Shown here piece after piece: positions 1 through 7,736 of a stretch of DNA of 50,375 nucleotides. The position numbers and the translations under genes were made by a program. Numbering within the stretch: position 1 is the stretch's first letter; each line of letters starts with the position of its first letter. The DNA comes from Sphingomonas sp. ATCC 31555 (GTDB lineage: Bacteria > Pseudomonadota > Alphaproteobacteria > Sphingomonadales > Sphingomonadaceae), in NCBI RefSeq assembly GCF_000282895.1, contig NZ_ALBQ01000020.1, forward strand, positions 1 to 50,375, written 5' to 3'. The notes beneath the pieces are model-generated. The model had not been told where the DNA came from. It saw only the letters and a program-made list of their open reading frames with translations, and did no database searches.

Positions 1-10
1 AGTTCCTGCG

Positions 11-44
11 GATATGATCCAGATTGATCGGAAAACGCTCTAAA
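11..44 (-). repeat. dispersed intergenic repeat, TAGAGCG type
   Basis: Read on the minus strand this begins TAGAGCGTTTTCCGATCAA and continues to about position 11. It resembles the sequence at the far end of the window (50334-50375, TAGAGCGGATTTCGACCG). I recall TAGAGCG(N)TTT-type palindromic sequences as common intergenic elements in alphaproteobacteria, but no database was consulted. Confidence 0.45.
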
Positions 45-100
45 CGTCCATAGTTGGGGCGCTAGCTGCCATGGCGTCAAATGGAAGGCAGTGAACGTTG

Positions 101-262
101 CTATTCGAGGCTGTATTTAGTGGCTCCGTTGCAATAACCTAGCTTCAGCCACTGCCCGCCCATGTCCAAGCACGTGTCGACCGCTATTTCGCCGCGCAAC
201 CAGCAACCGAGTCCGGCTCCGAGCGTAAGAAGCAGAACAGCCAAGGCAACTTTCTTCCACAT
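101..262 (-). CDS. small membrane-anchored hypothetical protein (53 aa)
   Basis: This 53-residue protein starts MWKKVALAVLLL, a basic N-terminus followed by one hydrophobic segment (about residues 4-22) that could be a signal anchor. The exposed tail carries the pattern VDTCLDMGGQW...YCNG, with two cysteines (near residues 30 and 44) that could pair if the tail is periplasmic. The reading frame is open further upstream, but the extension is Arg/Pro-rich and looks non-coding, so the ATG before the hydrophobic segment was chosen. No strong ribosome binding site is visible. The function is unknown; short proteins with this Cys/Gly/Trp pattern resemble conserved hypotheticals of Sphingomonads. 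Confidence 0.6.
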   Translation of the reverse strand: MWKKVALAVLLLTLGAGLGCWLRGEIAVDTCLDMGGQWLKLGYCNGATKYSLE

Positions 263-739
263 CCGAGAACATTTGCGCAGTGCATAGGGAACTACAAGCT
301 CGTCACGATTTTGGATGCGCGCGCGGACTCGCCCTTTGGAAGGCCTGCTCCGCGGAGCGGCCGGGATGCGCGGTGCAATCAAAAGGGGGCCGGCGTTGCC
401 GCCAGCCCCCGTGTCGCCGGCCTGTGCCGCGACGATGCGCCGATCGTCGCCGCTCGGTTCGGCGGCATGCATCGCCCCGTCGGCAGGGACAGGAGCGATG
501 CGGCGGATGCGGAACTCTCTCTAGGGCGAGACAGTCCCGATCCTCGATCGCACGCCGCGGTTTCCGGGTGGCACCAGCGTCGATACGACCGTGCAAGAGG
601 TTGAAATTGCGCCGGTTTCCCGCCGTTTCGTTCACCCTTCCTACGCCCTTGAGGGTCGCATCGATGCCGAGTCGCACCAAGCGCTAACCGGTGGCGCCCG
701 CCTGTTGATAGCGTGGATAACGGGGATAAGTGGCCGCCT
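263..739. other. gene-free stretch
   Basis: About 480 bases between the small membrane protein and the cupin gene. Frames are open on both strands, but their translations are Arg/Pro/Ala-rich, differ in every frame and show no recognisable domain or ribosome binding site. I see no RNA gene or clear terminator here. Confidence 0.5.
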
Positions 740-1171
740 TCAGTCGCCCGGCGGCGCCCAGCCCGGCGGCGCCAGTTCGAAGCCGGCAAAGTCGAAACCC
801 GGCACCACCACACAGCTCACCAGCCCCCAGCCGCCGCGCGCCTCGGTCGCCTGCCAGCGGCCGGCGGGCACGCGAATCTGGGGCTGTTGCCCGGCAAGCA
901 CGTCGCCGCCCAGCGGAACGCGCTCAATTCCTGCCCCCTCGGCCGCGCCGATCTGCACCTCCAGCGGCGATCCGGCGTGCCATAGCCACAACTCGTCGGC
1001 ATCCACACGATGCCAGTGCGAGCGCTGCCCGGCCTCCAGCAGGAACCATATCGCGGTGCCGATCGATCGCCCGTCAGGGCCGCCAGGCGCCCGCCACGTC
1101 TCGCGAAACCAGCCGCCTTCGGGATGCGGCGCCAGGTCCAGCCGGTCGATCATGGCGCGCGCCTCGGTCAT
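740..1171 (-). CDS. Cupin_5 (DUF985) family protein
   Basis: This 143-residue protein begins with the family signature LDLAPHPEGGWFRETWR (residues 11-27), followed by SHWHRVDADELW (51-62), whose histidines sit on the cupin barrel. DUF985 (Cupin_5) proteins are small single-barrel cupins of unclear biochemical role, some compared with sugar-binding or epimerase-like cupins. The length fits a complete member. An AGGGAG ribosome binding site lies upstream of the ATG. The gene stands alone between a gene-free stretch and a divergent glycine-zipper gene, so context adds nothing about its substrate. Confidence 0.88.
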   Translation of the reverse strand: MTEARAMIDRLDLAPHPEGGWFRETWRAPGGPDGRSIGTAIWFLLEAGQRSHWHRVDADELWLWHAGSPLEVQIGAAEGAGIERVPLGGDVLAGQQPQIRVPAGRWQATEARGGWGLVSCVVVPGFDFAGFELAPPGWAPPGD

Positions 1172-1272
1172 CTCGTCTGCTCCCTGCCTGAACGTCCCGT
1201 CGTATCAGGTTCATGCAACCCGACGTAAACCCGCCACGTTGGTTTCATCTACAGCACATCGGGGAGTTTGTT

Positions 1273-1635
1273 ATGCGTACTCTGCTTCTTTCGCTCAGCG
1301 CCGCGGCGCTCGCCATTCCTGCCGCGACGGTCCTTCCTGCCGTCCAGGCCGAAGCCAAGGTCGTCAAGCAGGATCGCGACTATCGCGATCGCGGCCGTTA
1401 TCGCGACGATCGTCGCCGGCACAGCTACCGCGAATGGCGCGGCCGGGACGGCCGCCGCTATTGTCGCAAGCCGGACGGCACCACCGGCCTCGTCGTTGGC
1501 GGTGTGGCGGGTGCGCTGCTCGGCCGCACCATCGACACCAGCGGGGATCGTACGGCCGGCACGGTGCTCGGCGGCGTAGCGGGCGCGCTGGCCGGTCGCG
1601 CGGTCGAACGCGACGGTAATCGCAACTGCCGCTGA
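1273..1635 (+). CDS. exported glycine-zipper 2TM protein, paralogue 1
   Basis: This 120-residue protein has a signal peptide (MRTLLLSLSAAALAIPAATV, cleavage likely after AEA near residues 25-27), an Arg/Asp/Tyr-rich linker and a C-terminal glycine zipper. The conserved block reads RDGRRYCRKPDGTTGLVVGG, followed by GAL/GRT and GALAGRAV repeats, and the chain ends in NRNCR. Glycine-zipper proteins are inner- or outer-membrane associated; the precise role is unknown. Two further copies lie at 6624 and 9039, sharing the block before the zipper and a Cys as penultimate residue. The start was chosen at the signal peptide rather than at an upstream in-frame ATG. Confidence 0.82.
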   Translation: MRTLLLSLSAAALAIPAATVLPAVQAEAKVVKQDRDYRDRGRYRDDRRRHSYREWRGRDGRRYCRKPDGTTGLVVGGVAGALLGRTIDTSGDRTAGTVLGGVAGALAGRAVERDGNRNCR

Positions 1636-1669
1636 TGCCAGGACGCGCGGCGGCCGGATCGGCCGTCGG

Positions 1670-1694
1670 GGAACCTGAAGGATCGTGCATGGTT
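1670..1694 (+). promoter_or_regulatory. possible EcfG-type stress promoter (one mismatch)
   Basis: GGAAC (1670-1674) is followed by 16 bases and then GGTT (1691-1694). The EcfG consensus of alphaproteobacteria is GGAAC-N16/17-CGTT, so one base differs. It lies 33 bases upstream of the 49-residue gene at 1728. Confidence 0.35.
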
Positions 1695-1727
1695 TGAGTT
1701 TCTGCTGGGGACGTGAGGAGTGCCGCC

Positions 1728-1877
1728 ATGCAGAAACCGAAGCCTTATCGCGCACCGATCCGGCGTGGCAGCCCCACGCTGCTGCCGCCCCGGCGCCTCC
1801 GGCGTGCCGCGGGCGGCAATGCGCGCGATCTGGAAATCATCTTCGACTGGGAAGATGCGCCGATCACCCAGCATTGA
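1728..1877 (+). CDS. small basic/acidic-tailed hypothetical protein (49 aa)
   Basis: A 49-codon frame begins with ATG seven bases after a strong GAGGAG ribosome binding site (1715-1720). The product starts MQKPKPYRAPIRRGSP, is Arg/Pro-rich through residue 28, and ends in an acidic-aromatic tail, DLEIIFDWEDAPITQH. The change in composition and the good ribosome binding site argue for a real gene. It precedes the basic-protein gene at 1932 by 54 bases on the same strand, so the two may be cotranscribed. I do not recognise the family. Confidence 0.5.
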   Translation: MQKPKPYRAPIRRGSPTLLPPRRLRRAAGGNARDLEIIFDWEDAPITQH

Positions 1878-1931
1878 CAGTCCGATTCGACTGGCGGAAG
1901 CTTGCCGCCGGATCCGAGACGGAGGCATTGC

Positions 1932-2510
1932 ATGGCCGGCAAGAAGGACAAGAAAGCGACCAAGAGCGCCAAGCCGCCGTCGCTGCTGCCCAAGGTGATC
2001 GACGGCATCAAGCTGCCCAAGGATGCCCGCCGTCAACTGGCGGGGCTAGCCAAGCACCCGGTGATCGCCGATCTGATCGCCGCCGGGCTGACGGCGCTGG
2101 CCCATCGCATCAAGGGCAGTACCGCCAAGACCGATCCTGCCCCGCCTCCGCCGCCTGCCGATCCCGCCCCCGCAGCCAAAGCCGCGCCGCCGAAGCCTGC
2201 CGTGAAGCGCGTCCGCAAGCCTGCGGGGGATGCCGCGAAGCCCGAACCCACCCCGTCGCCGCCGCCTGCCGATCCTGCCCCCGCCACCGAAGCCGCGCCG
2301 CCTAAGCCTGCCGCGATGCGCGCGCGCAAGCCCGCAGGCACTGGGCCGAAGCCGGCGGTCAAGCGGGTCCGCAAGCCTGTCGAAACGGCCGCAGCGCCCG
2401 CAGCACCCGCTGCGCCTGCGGTGAAGGCACCGCCGCGCCGTGTCCGCAAGCCGGCAGACGCCGCCGCCAAGCCCAGGCAGCGTCGTAAAGCGCCCGCACC
2501 GGAGAGCTGA
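1932..2510 (+). CDS. Lys/Pro/Ala-rich basic protein with RKPA repeats
   Basis: This 192-residue protein opens with MAGKKDKKATKSAKPP and a short helical region (about residues 18-60, ending LTALAHRIKG). The rest is low-complexity, with repeated VRKPA/ARKPA motifs separated by PPPADPAP and AAPPKPA spacers. At DNA level a segment starting at 2148 is repeated at 2259, a 111-base (37-residue) period. The composition resembles the C-terminal tails of histone H1-like bacterial proteins, suggesting nucleic-acid or polyanion binding, but that is inference. GGAGG precedes the ATG. The upstream in-frame ATG was rejected because it lacks a binding site. A strong hairpin follows the stop. Confidence 0.7.
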   Translation: MAGKKDKKATKSAKPPSLLPKVIDGIKLPKDARRQLAGLAKHPVIADLIAAGLTALAHRIKGSTAKTDPAPPPPPADPAPAAKAAPPKPAVKRVRKPAGDAAKPEPTPSPPPADPAPATEAAPPKPAAMRARKPAGTGPKPAVKRVRKPVETAAAPAAPAAPAVKAPPRRVRKPADAAAKPRQRRKAPAPES

Positions 2511-2520
2511 TCCCAAAACG

Positions 2521-2552
2521 AAACGGGCCCCGCCTTTCGGCGAAGCCCGTTT
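2521..2552. terminator. bidirectional terminator hairpin
   Basis: The arms AAACGGGC and GCCCGTTT enclose an inner GCC/GGC pair around TTTC. It lies between convergent genes (stop at 2510 on plus, stop at 2571 on minus) and could serve both. Confidence 0.65.
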
Positions 2553-2570
2553 CCTGTTGCTGCGGCGGGA

Positions 2571-2912
2571 TCAGCCGCGGCGGCGGTTGCGATCCTGCTT
2601 CTCGTAGCGGACCTTGGCCGACAGCACGTCATAGCGACGATCGAGATCGCGGCGTTCCTGCATCGTCAGGCCAGGGCGCGAGGCGCGATAGCGGGCCTCC
2701 AGCCGCACCAGCCCGCGATATTCGTTGCGGATCCGGGTCGCCTCGCGGCGGCTCAGCGCGCCCGAGCGGATACCCTGGTTGATCCGCTGTTCCAGCCGGT
2801 CCTGCCGGGCGTTGATATTCTGCCAGCCACCCTGGAATGCGGGTGCAGCGGAGGCGGGAACGGCGGCGGCGGCAACGCCAAGGCCGGCGATCAGCAGCAT
2901 GAACTTCTTCAT
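2571..2912 (-). CDS. small exported Arg-rich hypothetical protein (113 aa)
   Basis: The product has a clear signal peptide, MKKFMLLIAGLGVAAAAVPA, cleaved probably after ASA (about residue 23). The mature part is a charged, mostly helical region (DRLEQRINQGIRSGALSRRE ... RDLDRRYDVLSAKVRYEKQ) ending in NRRRG. The helical, Arg/Glu-rich composition recalls small periplasmic helical proteins, but no named family is certain. A GAGGAG ribosome binding site sits before the ATG, and the longer in-frame N-terminus has none. A GGGAC-N16-CGTT sequence upstream (2965-2989, minus strand) is one base from an EcfG promoter. Confidence 0.72.
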   Translation of the reverse strand: MKKFMLLIAGLGVAAAAVPASAAPAFQGGWQNINARQDRLEQRINQGIRSGALSRREATRIRNEYRGLVRLEARYRASRPGLTMQERRDLDRRYDVLSAKVRYEKQDRNRRRG

Positions 2913-2964
2913 CGGATACTCCTCACTTCGACTGGACCGCCCCTGCGGTCGAGAGCCGTTGTGG

Positions 2965-2989
2965 AACGCCGATGTCGCCGCTTTGTCCC
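2965..2989 (-). promoter_or_regulatory. possible EcfG-type promoter (one mismatch)
   Basis: On the minus strand GGGAC (2989-2985), 16 bases, then CGTT (2968-2965). The -35 differs from GGAAC at one base. It lies about 53 bases upstream of the start at 2912. Confidence 0.3.
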
Positions 2990-3044
2990 AACGCCATGCC
3001 TTTTCCGTCACGAATTGTCGCAGGGCGGGTCGCTTCGTTCAGGT

Positions 3045-4706
3045 TCAGGCGGCGAGCAGCCGCTCCGCCTGCGCCCGCGCCTCGGGCGTGATCTCCGCGC
3101 CGGAGAGCATCCGCGCAATTTCCTCGCGCCGCTGCTCGGGCGTCAGCGGCGTCACGCCGGTGCGGGTGACGACGCCGTCATGGCGCTTGGCGATCAGCAG
3201 GTGCCGGGCGCCCCGCGCGGCCACCTGCGGGCTGTGCGTCACCACCAGCAGCTGCGAGCCCTGGGCCAGCCGCGCCAATCGCTCGCCGATCGCATCGGCC
3301 ACCGCGCCGCCGACGCCGCGATCGATCTCGTCAAAGATCAGCGTGCGCGCGCCGCCTTCTTCGGCGAGCGCCACCTTCATCGCCAGGATGAAGCGCGACA
3401 ATTCGCCGCCGCTGGCGATCTTCATCAGCGGGGCGAAGGGCGCGCCGGGGTTGGTCGAAACCTCGAACTCCACCCGGTCCATGCCCGATGCGCTCCACTG
3501 GCCTTCGTCCAGCGGCTCCACCACGGTGCGGAAACGCGCCGCGTCCAGCTTCAGCGGCTTCAGCTCCGCCGCCACCGCCGCGTCCAGTCGCGCCGCCGCC
3601 AACGACCGCACCGCCGATAGCGTCCGTGCCGCCTCGCGATAGCTGCGGTGCGCTTCCTCGGCCGCGCGTTCCAGCCGGGCGATCCCCGCGCCACCGCTGG
3701 TCAGCCGCTCCAGCCGCCCGGACAGCTCTGCCAGCAGCCCCGGCAGCTCGTCGGGCTGCACCCGGTGCTTGCGGGCGACGGCGCGCAGTTCGAACAGCCG
3801 CGCTTCGTCCGCCTCCAGCGCGGCAGGATCGAAGGCCAGCGCCTCGGCCGCGGCATCCACCTGCGCCTGTGCCTCGCTGCCTTCGGTGATCGCACGATCG
3901 ATCGCGGCCAGCGCCTCGGCCAGCGCTTCGTGATCGTCGGACACCCGCTCCAGGATGCGCGCCGCCTGCCGCAGCCGCGCCAGCCCGCCGTCCGATCCTT
4001 CGAGCAGATCGGCGATGCCCTGCAGGTCGGTGGCGATCTTTTCGCCTCGTTGCATCGTCGCCCGGCGCTCGGCGAGCAGTTCCTCCTCGCCTTCTTGCGG
4101 AGCAAGCGCCGCGAGTTCGGTAACGGCGTGCTCCAGCCATTCGCGGTCGCGTTCGGCGCTGTCCTGCTCGGCCCGCGCCACCGCCAGCGCATCCTCCGCC
4201 ACGCGCCATGCGCGGTGGGCCACCGCAACTGGCCCCGCATCGCACCGGCCGAAGGCGTCGAGCAGCAGCCGGTGGCCGCGCGGGTTGAGCAGGCCGCGAT
4301 CGTCGTGCTGGCCGTGGATCTCGACGAGATGCGGCGCCAGCTCTCGCAGGAACCCGGCCGAAGCCGGCTGGTCGTTGACGAATGCGCGGCTGCCGCCGTC
4401 TGCCTTCACCATCCGCCGGATCAGCAGCGGCTCCCCCCGCTCCAGCTCCATGCCGTTCTGCGCGAAGAGATTGGCCACCGCGCTGTCGGCAGCGGGCGGG
4501 ACGAAGCTCGCCACCACCACCGCCTGGCCCGCGCCGCTGCGCACCAGGCCGCTATCGGCCCGCGCGCCCAGCGCCAGGCCCAGCGCATCGAGCAGGATCG
4601 ACTTGCCGGCACCGGTCTCGCCTGTCAGCACGCCCAACCCTGCGCCGAACTCCAGGTCCAGCGCCTCGATCAGCACCACGTCGCGAATGGATAGCGCGGT
4701 CAGCAT
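3045..4706 (-). CDS. recN: DNA repair protein RecN
   Basis: RecN is an SMC-like ATPase of double-strand-break repair. This 553-residue copy shows the N-terminal Walker A GETGAGKS (residues 29-36), the family's HGQHD motif in the N-terminal lobe, a long charged coiled-coil middle, and a C-terminal lobe with SGGELSRF (ABC signature), TLIFDEID (Walker B) and VVTHSPQVAA. Length and domain order fit a complete protein. It lies 43 bases downstream of bamD on the same strand, the bamD-recN arrangement common in alphaproteobacteria. No LexA box was identified upstream. Confidence 0.97.
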   Translation of the reverse strand: MLTALSIRDVVLIEALDLEFGAGLGVLTGETGAGKSILLDALGLALGARADSGLVRSGAGQAVVVASFVPPAADSAVANLFAQNGMELERGEPLLIRRMVKADGGSRAFVNDQPASAGFLRELAPHLVEIHGQHDDRGLLNPRGHRLLLDAFGRCDAGPVAVAHRAWRVAEDALAVARAEQDSAERDREWLEHAVTELAALAPQEGEEELLAERRATMQRGEKIATDLQGIADLLEGSDGGLARLRQAARILERVSDDHEALAEALAAIDRAITEGSEAQAQVDAAAEALAFDPAALEADEARLFELRAVARKHRVQPDELPGLLAELSGRLERLTSGGAGIARLERAAEEAHRSYREAARTLSAVRSLAAARLDAAVAAELKPLKLDAARFRTVVEPLDEGQWSASGMDRVEFEVSTNPGAPFAPLMKIASGGELSRFILAMKVALAEEGGARTLIFDEIDRGVGGAVADAIGERLARLAQGSQLLVVTHSPQVAARGARHLLIAKRHDGVVTRTGVTPLTPEQRREEIARMLSGAEITPEARAQAERLLAA

Positions 4707-4749
4707 CGCGGCCCCCTATCGCAGGAACAGGAGAAGAACGGAAGTGGTT

Positions 4750-5574
4750 TTAGCTCGCGGGCTTGGGCGGCGGGCTGGCCTTGGCCGCGGCCGCCACCTT
4801 GTCCTGGTTGTCCTGCATCAGATCGTAGGCGCGCTTGTACCAATCGGTGCCCGGGTAATTGGCCCCGAGCACCGCCGCCGCCTTGTTGGCTTCCTCGGGC
4901 ACGCCCAGCGCCAGATAGCTTTCGGTGAGGCGCATCAGCGATTCGGGCACATGCGTGGTCATCTGATAATTGTCGACCACGGCGCGGAAGCGCAGCGCCG
5001 CCGCCAGCCACTGGCCCCGCTTTTCGTAGAAGCGGCCGACTTCCATTTCCTTGCCGGCCAGGTGATCGCGCACCAGGTCCAGCTTCAGCCGCGCATCGGC
5101 GGCATATTTCGAATTGGGATAGCGGCGAATCAGCTCGCCCAGCGAATCGAGCGCCTGCTGCGTGATCTTCTGGTCGCGGGTGACGTCGCTGATCTGCTCG
5201 TAATAGGAAATGCCGATCAGATAATAGGCATAGGGCGCATCGCGGTTGCCGGGGTGCACCGCCAGGAAGCGCTGCGCCGAGGCGATCGCTTCGGGATAGT
5301 CGCGGTTCAGATAGTAGCTGAACGCGCCCATCAGCTGCGCGCGCCGCGCCCATACCGAATAGGGATGCTGGCGCTCCACTTCGTCGAACAGCGCGGCGGC
5401 GAGCTTGTACTGGTGCTGGTCCAGTTTCTGCTTGGCCGTGCTGTACAGGGTGCCGACGTCGCGCGCGACATAGGGCAGGTCCTTCACCCCGCCGCGCTTT
5501 GCGCAGCCGGCGACGGAAAGGGCGAACACCGGAAGGAGCGCGAACGCAAGCGCGCGAGGCAGGGGACTACGCAT
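4750..5574 (-). CDS. bamD: outer membrane assembly lipoprotein BamD
   Basis: BamD is the essential lipoprotein partner of BamA in outer-membrane beta-barrel assembly. The 274-residue product has a lipoprotein signal with lipobox LSVAGC (lipidated Cys24), then TPR-like repeats: YSTAKQKLDQHQYKLAAALF, RAQLMGAFSYYLNRDYPEAI, AYYLIGISYYEQ, and LGELIRRYPNSKYAADAR. A Lys/Ala/Pro-rich tail follows. It is the first gene before recN. The ATG has no obvious ribosome binding site but is well placed for the signal peptide. Confidence 0.95.
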   Translation of the reverse strand: MRSPLPRALAFALLPVFALSVAGCAKRGGVKDLPYVARDVGTLYSTAKQKLDQHQYKLAAALFDEVERQHPYSVWARRAQLMGAFSYYLNRDYPEAIASAQRFLAVHPGNRDAPYAYYLIGISYYEQISDVTRDQKITQQALDSLGELIRRYPNSKYAADARLKLDLVRDHLAGKEMEVGRFYEKRGQWLAAALRFRAVVDNYQMTTHVPESLMRLTESYLALGVPEEANKAAAVLGANYPGTDWYKRAYDLMQDNQDKVAAAAKASPPPKPAS

Positions 5575-5697
5575 ATGCCGGGGTTCTTAGACCGGGGCCG
5601 TGGCTGCAAACAATCCTTTTCGGGGCGGGATTGCGGCGGAACTCGCTTCGCGCCACATGCGCTCCCGTTCCGGTACCGTCATTCAAGGGGATTCCTC

Positions 5698-6540
5698 ATG
5701 CCCGCCACGCTTCTCGCCACCCATCGCGTCGAAAAACCCTGGGGCCGCCACACCCTGTATCCGGGCTTTGCCGATCCTGCCGCGGACGGTGAGCCGGTGG
5801 GCGAGGTCTGGTTCCAGACGCCGGGCAATTCAACCCCGGACCTGCTGATCAAATATCTGTTCACCAGCGAGAAACTGTCGGTCCAGGTGCATCCGAACGA
5901 CGAGCAGGCCCAGGCCGTCGGCCTGCCGCGCGGCAAGGACGAATGCTGGATCATCCTCGATGCCGAGCCCGATTCGACGATCGCGCTCGGTACCAAGCAG
6001 CCCTATACCCGCGAGGAGCTCCGCGCCGGCGCGCTCGACGGCTCGATCGAGAACATGCTCGACTGGAAGCCGGTGAAGGCCGGCGATTTCTTCTACTCCG
6101 CCTCGGGTACCGTCCACGCGATCGGCGCGGGCATCACGCTGATTGAAGTGCAGCAGAACAGCGAGACGACCTACCGCCTCTATGACTATGGCCGCCCGCG
6201 CGAACTGCACCTCGACGAAGGTGTCGCGGTATCGGAGCCGGTGCCGTTCGTGCCGCACCCGATGCCGGGGGCGGTCGCGCCGAACCGCACCATCCTGGTC
6301 GAAGGCCCCAAATTCGTGCTCGAGCGCTGGGAAGGCGGCAAGCGCAGCTTCACCCTGCCCGAAGGCACGACCGGCTGGCTGATCCCGGTGAAGGGCGAAG
6401 GCGTGGTCGACGGCATCGCGTTCAAGGCGGGCGAGTGCCTGACGCTGGAAGGCCATGTCGCGATCCATGCGGAAGTCGGCAGCGACCTGCTGTTCGCCTA
6501 TCCGGGCGACGCACGTGTCCCGTCGATGGACGCCGAATGA
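5698..6540 (+). CDS. manA: class I mannose-6-phosphate isomerase (cupin type)
   Basis: The enzyme interconverts mannose 6-phosphate and fructose 6-phosphate, supplying mannose for surface polysaccharide. This 280-residue protein has the metal-binding stretch KLSVQVHPND, the ECWIIL strand, FFYSASGTVHAIGAGITLIE with a further His ligand, and the family block EVQQNSETTYRLYDYGR. The length matches short bacterial type I isomerases. AAGGGG precedes the ATG. The frame is open far upstream through sequence antisense to recN and bamD, so this internal start was selected from the MPATLLATHRVEKPWG N-terminus. It stands alone, divergent from bamD. The symbol is by family; paralogues may exist elsewhere. 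Confidence 0.92.
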   Translation: MPATLLATHRVEKPWGRHTLYPGFADPAADGEPVGEVWFQTPGNSTPDLLIKYLFTSEKLSVQVHPNDEQAQAVGLPRGKDECWIILDAEPDSTIALGTKQPYTREELRAGALDGSIENMLDWKPVKAGDFFYSASGTVHAIGAGITLIEVQQNSETTYRLYDYGRPRELHLDEGVAVSEPVPFVPHPMPGAVAPNRTILVEGPKFVLERWEGGKRSFTLPEGTTGWLIPVKGEGVVDGIAFKAGECLTLEGHVAIHAEVGSDLLFAYPGDARVPSMDAE

Positions 6541-6623
6541 ACCAAAGGTAGTTTCCCGTTCACGCAACCAGCCGCCGCGGGCACACGTTCGACACGCATC
6601 GATAACGACAAGGATTTCCCACG

Positions 6624-7160
6624 ATGCGCATGTTGTTTGTTGCCGCTGCGGCGGCGCTGACGGTGACGGCGGTGCCCGCGATGGCGCAGGGCCCCCGCGA
6701 GCGCGACGCGCGCCAGGATTGTCGCCAGGATCTGCGCCGGGCGGACAGCCGTGGCGAATATCGCCGCGAGATGCGCGATTGCCGCCAGGATATCCGCCAG
6801 GCGTCGCGCGCCGACAATCGCCAGTGGCAGCGCGATTGGCGCCGCTACCGCAATTATGACTATAATCGCCTGCCCGCCGGCGAGCGCCGCTATTATGCCG
6901 ACCGCTATTATCGCGACGGCCGCTATTATCAGGAACGCCGCCTGAGCCGGAACGACCGCATCTATCGCGGCAATGACGGTCGCTATTATTGCCGCCGCAA
7001 CGACGGCACGACCGGCCTGATCGTGGGCGGTGTCGCCGGCGGGCTCTTCGGCAACGCGCTGTCCTCGGGCGGCAATGCGACGCTCGGCACGCTGCTCGGC
7101 GCGGCCGCCGGCGCGGCGCTCGGCCAGTCGGTGGATCGCGGCAACGTCCGCTGCCGCTAA
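6624..7160 (+). CDS. exported glycine-zipper 2TM protein, paralogue 2
   Basis: The largest of the three paralogues, 178 residues. A signal peptide (MRMLFVAAAAALTVTAVPAMAQ, cleavage likely after AMA) is followed by an Arg/Asp/Gln-rich region with two DCRQD motifs (residues about 32-56). Next come a Tyr/Arg-rich stretch (RYYADRYYRDGRYYQERRLS), the shared block GRYYCRRNDGTTGLIVGG, two glycine-zipper hairpins, and the terminus NVRCR. The extra DCRQD cysteines are absent from the other copies. AAGGA lies 10 bases before the ATG. A hairpin with a T run follows. The role is unknown but envelope location is likely. Confidence 0.85.
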   Translation: MRMLFVAAAAALTVTAVPAMAQGPRERDARQDCRQDLRRADSRGEYRREMRDCRQDIRQASRADNRQWQRDWRRYRNYDYNRLPAGERRYYADRYYRDGRYYQERRLSRNDRIYRGNDGRYYCRRNDGTTGLIVGGVAGGLFGNALSSGGNATLGTLLGAAAGAALGQSVDRGNVRCR

Positions 7161-7178
7161 GGCCGCAAGGTTTTCAGG

Positions 7179-7208
7179 AAGGGGGCTCGGTTCGACGGGC
7201 CCCTTTTT
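7179..7208 (+). terminator. intrinsic terminator
   Basis: AAGGGG-GC pairs imperfectly with GGGCCCCTT across a TCGGTTCGAC loop and is followed by TTTTT (about 7204-7208), 18 bases after the glycine-zipper stop codon. Confidence 0.7.
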
Positions 7209-7254
7209 CATTGCGAAGGCAAGGAGCTCGGGAAGAGACGCGCGGTCTGTAGTC

Positions 7255-7336
7255 GTCATTCCGGCGATGGCCGGAACCCATTAGCGCCTCGACATCGGCT
7301 TCTGCCGCGCCAGGAATGGCTATCGCCGGGACAACG
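7255..7336. repeat. degenerate copy of the GTCATTCCGGCG palindromic repeat
   Basis: The left arm starts GTCATTCCGGCGATGGCCGG (7255) and a degenerate right arm ends near 7336 (GGAATGGCTATCGCCGGGAC). A better-preserved copy lies at 47916-48009. The arms match after a few substitutions, with about 30 bases between them. Confidence 0.6.
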
Positions 7337-7370
7337 ATGCGAAGCAAGCGCCACCCGAAGACGGCTGCGA

Positions 7371-7598
7371 TCAGATGATCCCGCCGGTCAGCATCAGCCG
7401 CAGCCCGCTGACGATCAGCAGCACGAGGTTGAAGTTCCGCCCCGCCGTGCCCCGCGACAGCATGCCCACCACCGCGCCGGTGAGCGCGATCGGGAAGGCG
7501 ATCCAGTTGATCAGCGGCACGAACGGGATGGGGATGATCCCCACCAGTGCGAAGGGCAGCGCGACCAGCCCGATCAGCAGCGAGAGTGCGTTGAACAT
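7371..7598 (-). CDS. small membrane protein (75 aa)
   Basis: The chosen ATG gives MFNALSLLIGLVALPFALVG, then IPIPFVPLINWIAFPIALTG and a last hydrophobic stretch NLVLLIVSGLRLMLTGG. This gives two or three membrane helices with a basic loop (SRGTAGRNF) between the second and third. The positive loop suggests it faces the cytoplasm. No enzymatic motif is present and I do not recognise a named family. The frame is open for 16 more codons upstream, but that N-terminus is unlike a membrane protein start. It stands alone between a repeat and a divergent disrupted gene. Confidence 0.65.
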   Translation of the reverse strand: MFNALSLLIGLVALPFALVGIIPIPFVPLINWIAFPIALTGAVVGMLSRGTAGRNFNLVLLIVSGLRLMLTGGII

Positions 7599-7736
7599 GG
7601 CCCGAATGTGGGGCAGCCCAACTGTAGTATCAAGACAGAACACCAACAGAAGATTGCGCGCCGCAGCCGCTACCGCCCAGACGCCAGGTCATGATAGGCT
7701 GGAAACCGTCCCATATCTCGCGCCCGGAGGTCTGCT

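Noticed and set aside
3648..4694. Long plus-strand frame antisense to recN, and its extension toward 6540
   Set aside because: High GC keeps antisense frames open; recN on the other strand is unmistakable. Only the part from 5698 on is a gene (mannose-6-phosphate isomerase).
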